A stretch of DNA of 50,488 nucleotides from Bacteroidia bacterium (GTDB taxonomy: Bacteria > Bacteroidota > Bacteroidia > B-17B0 > Aurantibacillaceae), in assembly GCA_025455485.1 (NCBI GenBank), contig JALOMJ010000007.1:1-50488 (forward strand), in the 5' to 3' direction. Each line of letters opens with the position of its first letter. Positions within the stretch are counted from its first letter, which is position 1. The notes under the pieces are model-generated. The model made no database searches and was not told the origin of the DNA. It saw nothing but the letters and a program-made list of their open reading frames with translations. A program made the translations under genes and the position numbers. Shown here one piece after another: positions 44,849 through 50,488 of this stretch.

Positions 44849-45850
44849 GTGCGATTCTTATCGTTTATAGTCATCTTTGTTTTGGCCTTGGTTCAAGTCT
44901 CATTTTTCAGGAATGATCCCACTAAATCTTTGTCTAAAAAAACTGAGAAAGAAAACGCACCCTACTCCGGAGAACCTCTTTGCAGAAATGTAGTTGGGTT
45001 ACCCAATCAAAAAACCAGCTTTTGCGAAGATTATATTTTTGATCAAACCTTATACGATTTAAGATTAGATACACTAAAGCAGGTTCAATTTTGGAGAGAT
45101 GTAATGAACCTTCAAGAAGACAGCAGTTTGGTGAATTTGGCAGCATCCAGAAGGGTTTTTGAAAGAATAAGTACCGCGGCCTGGAATAAAAAAAGTGACT
45201 CCCTCAAAGCAGTCTACCGCGACAGCATTCGTGGATTAAATTGTCTGGATACTACTAAGAAAATATTAATCACTTCAGGCAAAAAGTTTTTCTATGATTT
45301 TGATAAGGCCAGTGAAAATTTGCACAATGGTATCAACTGCTTTATTTCTAACGGCGTAGATCCTTGGTACGCTCAAGCGATACTGCTAATTGAAAGTCCT
45401 AATAAACTGCAAAAATCAAATGTTGGTGCTTATGGCCCTTTTCAGTTGATGAAGGACGTTGCCCGTATGTATGGCTTAAAAGTGAATAAACAAATTGATG
45501 AACGTGCCAATTTTGAGCGGTCGGCATATGCCGCCAGCAGTTTAATTAAAAAGATTTGCATTCCTTACACAAAAAAAATGCTTGATTCGCTTAAAATTGC
45601 GAATTACAACGAGCACGACCTCTGGTTTCGTTTGCTGGTAATGCATTCGTACCATGCAGGCGCTTATAATGTTCAGAAGGCCCTGTTTGCCTTTAACCCT
45701 TGCGAAGGCGGCATGGAATTGGTTTATGGCCTTTGGCGCACTCAAACCAAACGGTTCAAAAGCGCTTCACAAAACTATTCCCAGCTCATTCTGGCTGCCA
45801 TGCTTGAAATGGACGCCCGCAGAAGTGAATTGAAGTTGGCAAAATTGTAG
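44849..45850 (+). CDS. Lytic-transglycosylase-like secreted protein
   Basis: 333 residues starting at GTG 44849, with signal segment RFLSFIVIFVLALVQVSFF. The C-terminal half (about 165-310) resembles the SLT/lysozyme fold: AQAILLIESPNKLQKSNVGAYGPFQLMKDVARMYGLKVN, with the Glu in IES as likely acid, a GAYGPFQLM segment, DERANFERSAYAASSLIKK and HSYHAGAYNVQKAL. The N-terminal part (about 20-150) is family-unknown. It may cut peptidoglycan. The similarity is moderate and the catalytic Glu is inferred. Confidence 0.72.
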   Translation: MRFLSFIVIFVLALVQVSFFRNDPTKSLSKKTEKENAPYSGEPLCRNVVGLPNQKTSFCEDYIFDQTLYDLRLDTLKQVQFWRDVMNLQEDSSLVNLAASRRVFERISTAAWNKKSDSLKAVYRDSIRGLNCLDTTKKILITSGKKFFYDFDKASENLHNGINCFISNGVDPWYAQAILLIESPNKLQKSNVGAYGPFQLMKDVARMYGLKVNKQIDERANFERSAYAASSLIKKICIPYTKKMLDSLKIANYNEHDLWFRLLVMHSYHAGAYNVQKALFAFNPCEGGMELVYGLWRTQTKRFKSASQNYSQLILAAMLEMDARRSELKLAKL

Positions 45851-45900
45851 GCAAATTTTCCGGTTTGGTATGGTATGGTCATGGTCTGAATCAAAAGGCG

Positions 45901-45908
45901 TAATTTTG
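45901..45908 (+). promoter_or_regulatory. -7 box of the hemB gene
   Basis: TAATTTTG, 13 bases before the ATG at 45922. I see only weak -33 similarity upstream. Confidence 0.45.
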
Positions 45909-45921
45909 TGTACATTCTCTT

Positions 45922-46917
45922 ATGCAACATTTAAAACAACGCCCCCGGCGAAACCGTAAAAATCAATCTATCCGCAACCTGGTTCAGGAGAATTGGTTGA
46001 GTGTTCACGACCTCATTTTACCTCTTTTTCTGATTGAGGGAAAAAAGAAAAGTACAGAAGTTCGTTCTATGCCCGGAATATTCAGGTATAGTCCGGATAT
46101 GCTGCTGAAAGAAATAGAATCTTGCCTTAAGCTTGGCATCACTACTTTTGATCTCTTTCCAAGTCTGAGTAACACGCTCAAGGATAAAAAAGCCTCCGAA
46201 TCACTAAATGAAAAAGGGCTTTATTTATCCACTCTGCGTTTAATTAAAAAAGAACTCCCGGAAGCCATTATTATGACCGATGTGGCCATGGACCCATATA
46301 GCAGCGACGGGCACGATGGGTTTGTAAAAAACGGTGAGATCATTAACGATGAAACACTGGAAATACTCGCAAAAATGGCTGTAGCGCAGGCCAAGGCCGG
46401 TGCCGATATCATTGGGCCCAGCGATATGATGGATGGGCGTGTGGGGTATATCCGCGAGGCTTTAGACAAAAATGGATTTACCGACGTTTCCATCATGAGC
46501 TACACGGCCAAATACGCAAGTGCTTTTTATGGTCCATTCAGAGATGCATTGGATAGTGCTCCAAAATTTGGAGATAAAAAAACCTATCAAATGAATCCTG
46601 CAAACAGCAAAGAAGCACTTTTAGAGGCTGAATTGGATACGCGGGAGGGTGCAGATTTTCTAATGGTTAAACCGGCTTTAAGTTATATGGATGTGATACG
46701 ATTATTAAAAGACCATTGCACCCTGCCCATAGCAGCCTATAATGTTAGCGGCGAATACGCCATGGTAAAAGCTGCGGCGGCAAAAGGCTGGATTGATGGA
46801 GACCGGGTGAGGGATGAGATTTTACTCAGTTTAAAACGCGCAGGCGCTTCTGTTATCCTTACCTATTTTGCGAAAGAATTTGCAAAAGACCATAAAGAGC
46901 GTTTGCACATTTTGTAA
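45922..46917 (+). CDS. hemB: Delta-aminolevulinic acid dehydratase HemB
   Basis: 331 residues. The two Schiff-base lysines lie in SYTAKYASAFYGPFRDA and FLMVKPALSYMDV. The metal-site segment reads MTDVAMDPYSSDGHDG, with Asp instead of the Cys triad of zinc enzymes, so this is a Mg-type porphobilinogen synthase, as in many bacteria. It joins two aminolevulinic acid molecules into porphobilinogen in heme synthesis. Shikimate kinase follows closely, within 17 bases of its stop. Confidence 0.96.
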   Translation: MQHLKQRPRRNRKNQSIRNLVQENWLSVHDLILPLFLIEGKKKSTEVRSMPGIFRYSPDMLLKEIESCLKLGITTFDLFPSLSNTLKDKKASESLNEKGLYLSTLRLIKKELPEAIIMTDVAMDPYSSDGHDGFVKNGEIINDETLEILAKMAVAQAKAGADIIGPSDMMDGRVGYIREALDKNGFTDVSIMSYTAKYASAFYGPFRDALDSAPKFGDKKTYQMNPANSKEALLEAELDTREGADFLMVKPALSYMDVIRLLKDHCTLPIAAYNVSGEYAMVKAAAAKGWIDGDRVRDEILLSLKRAGASVILTYFAKEFAKDHKERLHIL

Positions 46918-46934
46918 ACATTTCTTTCATCAAG

Positions 46935-47450
46935 ATAAAGAAACACATATTCCTCTGTGGTTTTATGGGAAGTGGTAAAAGCACCATAGGGAAAAAAACT
47001 GCTCAGCTGTTAAACATGCCCTTTATTGATCTTGATCAATACATCGAACTGCAAGAACACCGGAGCATAGCAGAAATTTTTGAAACAGAAGGAGAATCGG
47101 CTTTTCGTATTAAAGAAAATTATTACCTCACTGCCCTCCTGAACCACTCTTTGCCCTGCCTAATAGCCCTGGGGGGTGGTACAATTTGTTTTAATAATAC
47201 GCTGGAGCTTGTAAAATCCCATGGTGTATTGGTGTATATTGAACTACCCCCGGCAGCGCTGGTTAGCCGATTGAGCACAAATAAAGATTCACGGCCTTTG
47301 CTCAGGAAAGTAAGCCAGGAGCAATTGTTTAACCATGTTAGCCAGCTACTAAATAGTCGTAAAACGTATTATGAGCAAGCCCACCTTAAGATTAATGGTA
47401 TTAACCTAAGACCAGAACACTTGATCGATGAAATCAAGTCCTTTCTTTAA
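46935..47450 (+). CDS. aroK: Shikimate kinase AroK, probable non-AUG start
   Basis: Reading from ATA 46935 gives 171 residues. The P-loop is GFMGSGKST (IFLCGFMGSGKST), and the first Gly and Phe lie before the only in-frame ATG (46965). The protein must therefore begin upstream, but between the hemB stop and that ATG no ATG, GTG or TTG is in frame; ATA 46935 (giving KKHIFLCGFMGSGKST) or ATC 46929 are the candidates. Further motifs: FIDLDQYIE, ESAFRIKE, ALGGGT and the lid SRPLL. It phosphorylates shikimate. The downstream gene overlaps its 3' end by 23 bases. Confidence 0.85.
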   Translation: MKKHIFLCGFMGSGKSTIGKKTAQLLNMPFIDLDQYIELQEHRSIAEIFETEGESAFRIKENYYLTALLNHSLPCLIALGGGTICFNNTLELVKSHGVLVYIELPPAALVSRLSTNKDSRPLLRKVSQEQLFNHVSQLLNSRKTYYEQAHLKINGINLRPEHLIDEIKSFL

Positions 47451-48369
47451 ATTCATTTTGGCGCTTCTGTTAGGCCTTTCCTTTCATGGCGGCCGAGGAC
47501 AGGAAAATGCTTACCCGAATACAAACTACGGTTTTTATGCCGGAATCAATCTGGCGTTCGGCACTCATGTGCAGAGACTGGGACTGAATGCTGGCTTCTA
47601 TGTTTATTACAATTGGTTTCAAAGCAATACCGAACTTAGGCTCTACAAGAATAGGAAAAACCTTGGCCCTCAAAATAGCTACAATGAATTCGTGCTATCG
47701 CAGGGCGTAGTGTATGCTTTTGGTAAAAGAAATCGGGCTGAAAATGTATTCATGAGTTCCGTCTCCAATCAAACCGGCTATGATCACGCAATGGCCTATA
47801 CCTACAGTGCCTACTTTAATAAAATCGGCACCAGGCAACAAACAGGCATTTTAGCGTTTCAGTTTGGAGATATTTTCTTTATTGCTGAAAACGATTTATT
47901 GGCCAAACCTTCGCTCGATCGGTTCCGGACAGGGGCATTTTTACTGATGTACCAATACCAAAACCTTTATCAGTTTGCTGTTAATTGCACTATGTGGACA
48001 GGGCAAATGGGGAACAGACAAAACCTTGATGCGGCTTCAGCATTCGCGCATTGTTATATGGATAGCCTTGGGGGGCGTTATACCAATTACTCGCACGGGA
48101 TGTTGAGTTTGCAAATGAAAACTGCTTTACCGTATTATCAAAACCTGCAGGTAAATGTTGGAATAGATGCGGAGCAGATACGAAATTCAGTTCAAAATAA
48201 AGTATTCCACGACATGGTGATGTTGCCAAAAAAATGGAGGCCTAAAAACAACTGTCACATCCCCATGCTTGACTCAAACGGAAATCAATACCTTTATAAG
48301 GAAGGTCAAAAAATTAAGTCGGCGCGTTTGTTCCTCAACGCTTTTGCAAACCCTTCTCTTTTTTATTAA
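47428..48369 (+). CDS. Exported protein resembling 'polymorphic toxin type 23' proteins of Bacteroidota
   Basis: 313 residues, signal peptide MKSSPFFKFILALLLGLSFH. From memory, the mature part matches proteins annotated as polymorphic toxin type 23 in Flavobacterium and relatives: TELRLYKNRKNLGPQ, SSVSNQTGYDHAMAYTY, AFQFGDIFFIAENDLL, CTMWTGQMGNR and the C-terminal MLPKKWRPKNNCHIPM with FANPSLFY. Strand-rich sequence would also fit an outer-membrane or periplasmic protein. No immunity partner is adjacent. The start overlaps aroK by 23 bases. The name is family lore rather than proof of toxicity; confidence in the function is low. Confidence 0.6.
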   Translation: MKSSPFFKFILALLLGLSFHGGRGQENAYPNTNYGFYAGINLAFGTHVQRLGLNAGFYVYYNWFQSNTELRLYKNRKNLGPQNSYNEFVLSQGVVYAFGKRNRAENVFMSSVSNQTGYDHAMAYTYSAYFNKIGTRQQTGILAFQFGDIFFIAENDLLAKPSLDRFRTGAFLLMYQYQNLYQFAVNCTMWTGQMGNRQNLDAASAFAHCYMDSLGGRYTNYSHGMLSLQMKTALPYYQNLQVNVGIDAEQIRNSVQNKVFHDMVMLPKKWRPKNNCHIPMLDSNGNQYLYKEGQKIKSARLFLNAFANPSLFY

Positions 48370-48372
48370 GTT

Positions 48373-49254
48373 TTATTGAACCACTTTACTTTTACTAACC
48401 ACCGAAGCCATGTTGAACCAGCCGATAGCTTTAGTTGGGGTTCCTGAAGGGGTGACGATATTTGTTCTAACATTTTCGGGGGTTGTTGCAAACAATCCGC
48501 CATTTTGTATTTGTGCTACAGCCTGATTCAAAAAATTATAACACTCTCTGCTAATTGAATGAATTTCCACCTTGCAAACATCGTTTTTTTGATAGGAATT
48601 AAAACCAAGGAATATTCCGGGAGGTGTAAAATCCAATGTATCGGCATTTGGGTCAAACACTTCTCCGTTCGTGCCATCGATTGATGTATTTAGGTCACCT
48701 GGGCCGCCGAAAAGTGTATCGTTTCTGAAGGTTTTAATCCAATAATAATCTGCATTTTGATCCACTTTATCTCTTGCCCAAAGTGCACAAACATAAAATG
48801 GCTCACCACTTCCAAACCCCCCTGTGCCATCGTTAAAAACAGCGCTTATGCTATCTATTACGGCTGTTCTTTTTTGTGTTGCCATGGCCGTGTAGTTAAA
48901 GCCATCAATATTTACATTTAATTCGAAGGCGTGATTGATAGCGCCAATAGGGGGCAGCGTTGCGGCATCATAAACATAACGTCCATTACCGCTGTAGGTA
49001 AAAGTGTATTGCGCGTTGTTCGTTATGTCGGTGAGTAAAACCTGAGCTCCACTGACAACAGGTGCTTGTTGATTACTGAAATAATTATCGCTTTGCGTAA
49101 TCACAATGCTTTGTGGTTGATTTTGATCGGTGATAAAGGCATCTATCACGTACAATTTTGATCCGGCATCAAGCTCTACCTGAACAACATCCTCACAGGA
49201 AGTGAAAATAACAACTGCGGATAAAAGAATACTATTAAAAATCTGCTTTTTCAT
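48373..49254 (-). CDS. DUF4249 lipoprotein, TonB-receptor partner
   Basis: 293 residues from the ATG at 49254; an upstream in-frame start is excluded because it gives no lipoprotein signal. The signal peptide ends VVIFTSC with the lipobox Cys. The family is recognised by CEDVVQVELDAGSKLYVIDAFITDQNQPQSI-type sequence at the N-terminus and later VVSGAQVLLTD and YVYDAATLPP. DUF4249 proteins are usually encoded next to a TonB-dependent receptor and may bind its ligand on the surface. It starts 4 bases after the receptor stop, so it is the second gene of that operon. Confidence 0.85.
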   Translation of the reverse strand: MKKQIFNSILLSAVVIFTSCEDVVQVELDAGSKLYVIDAFITDQNQPQSIVITQSDNYFSNQQAPVVSGAQVLLTDITNNAQYTFTYSGNGRYVYDAATLPPIGAINHAFELNVNIDGFNYTAMATQKRTAVIDSISAVFNDGTGGFGSGEPFYVCALWARDKVDQNADYYWIKTFRNDTLFGGPGDLNTSIDGTNGEVFDPNADTLDFTPPGIFLGFNSYQKNDVCKVEIHSISRECYNFLNQAVAQIQNGGLFATTPENVRTNIVTPSGTPTKAIGWFNMASVVSKSKVVQ

Positions 49255-49258
49255 GATC

Positions 49259-50488
49259 TTAGAAATTAAAATTATAGGTAATTGCAGGAACAAAGGAGCC
49301 CACTACTGAAAATCTCACGGCTTCTGTTTGAAATTGTGTTCCTTCTTTAGTTCTGAAGTAGATGCTGTAAGCATTTCTGCGGTTGTAGAGATTGTAAACA
49401 CTCAGTACAATGTTTTGTTTGAATCGTCTTATGTCGTTCTTTCTGAAATTATACGTAGCGCCAATATCGAGGCGGTGGTATGCAGTAATCCGGTAATTGT
49501 TTCTTTCTCCGGTGGTGTTGTATGGTACGTTCCAATTCTGTATCTGAATTTTTGATGTAGGAAATGTGGCTGGTGTTCCGGTAAGAAAAACAAAGTTTGC
49601 AGAAACGGTCCAGCGTTTATTAAAATCGTAATTAGCTATGGTGTTCAGCACGTGTGTGCGGTCGTAACGGCTGTAAAACCAGTTGTTGTTGCTGATGCCA
49701 TTCACCAGACGTTCAGTTTTACTTAAGGTGTAACTGATCCAACCGTTCAATTTCCCTTTGTTTTTCTTGATAAAAAATTCAGCCCCATAAGCTCTTCCCA
49801 AACCCTGAACTAATTGGTTCTCAACGGTAGGATTGATAAACAAATTTGCATTATCAATATAATCCAATTGGTTTTGCATGTATTTATAATATACCTCCAC
49901 TGAAGTTTCGAATGTGTTGTTCAGGAAGTTTCTGAAATACCCCACACTTCCCTGATCGGCGATTAAAGGAGTGAGGTTGTTGGAAGCAATGGTATAAACG
50001 TCAAGCGGTGTGCTTGCAGCTGTGTTACTTATGAGTTGAAGGTATTGGGCCATTCTGTTGTAACTGGCTTTAATGGAACTTTGTTGATTCAGCACATAAT
50101 TCAATGCCAAACGGGGTTCGGGATTAAGGTAAGATTGTATTAACTCCCCGGCCTTATAAAATTTAGAACCTTCCAATGGCAGTTCTTCATTAGGAATTGT
50201 ATCGCCGAAAGTATAGGCGGTACCTTCTCCTATATAGGTATAAAAGCTTAAACGGAGACCGTATTCAGCCGTTAACCTTGGCAGTATTTTTTGCTCGTTA
50301 CTGATGTAGGCTGAGTACTCTACCCCACGTCGGCGCTCAGCAACAAAGGATACGGTGGTATTATCAATTTTGCCTGTTGCATCATAGGGAAGAAAATTAT
50401 AATACAATGCTTGTGCTCCAAACCGAACTGTGTTTTTGCTGTTAGGATAGAATCCAAAATCAGCTTTTAAACTGTTGTTGATGATGTT
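49259..50488 (-). CDS. TonB-dependent receptor, 5' part cut by window edge
   Basis: The frame is open from the stop at 49259 to the right edge (about 409 codons), so only the C-terminal barrel is seen; no true start is in view (the TTG at 50407 is internal). Barrel features are KADFGFYPNSKNTVRFGAQ near the edge, RRGVEYSAYISNEQ, repeated aromatic strands such as VEVYYKYMQNQLDYIDN, YNLYNRRNAYSIYFR and the C-terminal SFVPAITYNFNF ending in Phe. With the DUF4249 lipoprotein it forms a typical Bacteroidota receptor pair. The ligand is unknown. Confidence 0.88.
   Translation of the reverse strand, partial: NIINNSLKADFGFYPNSKNTVRFGAQALYYNFLPYDATGKIDNTTVSFVAERRRGVEYSAYISNEQKILPRLTAEYGLRLSFYTYIGEGTAYTFGDTIPNEELPLEGSKFYKAGELIQSYLNPEPRLALNYVLNQQSSIKASYNRMAQYLQLISNTAASTPLDVYTIASNNLTPLIADQGSVGYFRNFLNNTFETSVEVYYKYMQNQLDYIDNANLFINPTVENQLVQGLGRAYGAEFFIKKNKGKLNGWISYTLSKTERLVNGISNNNWFYSRYDRTHVLNTIANYDFNKRWTVSANFVFLTGTPATFPTSKIQIQNWNVPYNTTGERNNYRITAYHRLDIGATYNFRKNDIRRFKQNIVLSVYNLYNRRNAYSIYFRTKEGTQFQTEAVRFSVVGSFVPAITYNFNF

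Noticed and set aside
1..50488. CRISPR array, insertion sequence, prophage, riboswitch or rRNA operon
   Set aside because: No regularly spaced 20-40 base repeats, transposase, integrase, known riboswitch core or rRNA sequence was seen.

Overview
The window looks like a chromosomal segment of a member of the Bacteroidota, probably Flavobacteriales-like. The signs are type IX secretion (T9SS) C-terminal sorting domains, a T9SS plug-type protein, TonB-dependent receptors, a DUF4249 partner protein, an RND pump fused to a TolC-like protein, and repeated promoters of the Bacteroidota type (TTTG, 19-21 bases, TAnnTTTG). Most genes are ordinary housekeeping genes. I see no prophage, insertion sequence, CRISPR array or rRNA operon. 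One tRNA gene is present, with a duplicated piece of its 3' end nearby.

Left part (1-16.8 kb): a membrane Fe-S oxidoreductase cut by the window edge and an MlaD-type lipid transport protein; an SpoU-type RNA methyltransferase; a large T9SS-secreted protein with Ig/PKD-like repeats; a repeat-rich intergenic segment; a translationally coupled pair (multi-pass membrane protein and outer-membrane barrel) next to a membrane-anchored LytTR regulator; DAHP synthase/chorismate mutase; an unlisted 49-residue Cys-rich microprotein; a sirtuin lacking most zinc cysteines; a dipeptidyl peptidase IV; an NTF2-like protein; a lipoprotein amidohydrolase; and a YjjG-like HAD phosphatase.

Middle part (16.8-30.3 kb): glutamate dehydrogenase with a textbook promoter and terminator, PlsY, the T9SS plug protein, RuvC, an operon of flippase-like membrane protein, glycosyltransferase and DppC-like permease, RlmB, NfuA-type scaffold, MetF, TruB, a CBS protein, PdxJ, an alpha/beta hydrolase, a HAD phosphatase and a tRNA(CAT).

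Right part (30.3-50.5 kb): a heavy-metal RND efflux operon (small exported protein, CzcA-TolC fusion, adaptor); a PepSY-like protein; a PhoB-like response regulator; a TonB-dependent receptor; a beta-helix T9SS protein; a second OmpR-type regulator with a degenerate receiver; a thioredoxin-fold protein; a transglycosylase-like protein; HemB; shikimate kinase without an AUG start; a type-23 'toxin'-like protein; and a DUF4249/TonB receptor pair cut by the right edge.

The most interesting signals are regulatory. (1) Three promoters at 37.8, 40.8 and 42.9 kb carry tandem 11-base units starting mostly [GT]TAA, each ending 4 bases before a -7 box. This suggests one OmpR/PhoB-type regulon made of the receptor, the secreted beta-helix protein and the degenerate regulator, next to an orphan PhoB-like gene. 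(2) Four direct repeats spaced 20, 20 and 30 bases lie just upstream of a -33/-7 promoter, between the LytTR gene and the membrane protein/barrel operon. They are a strong candidate LytTR operator.
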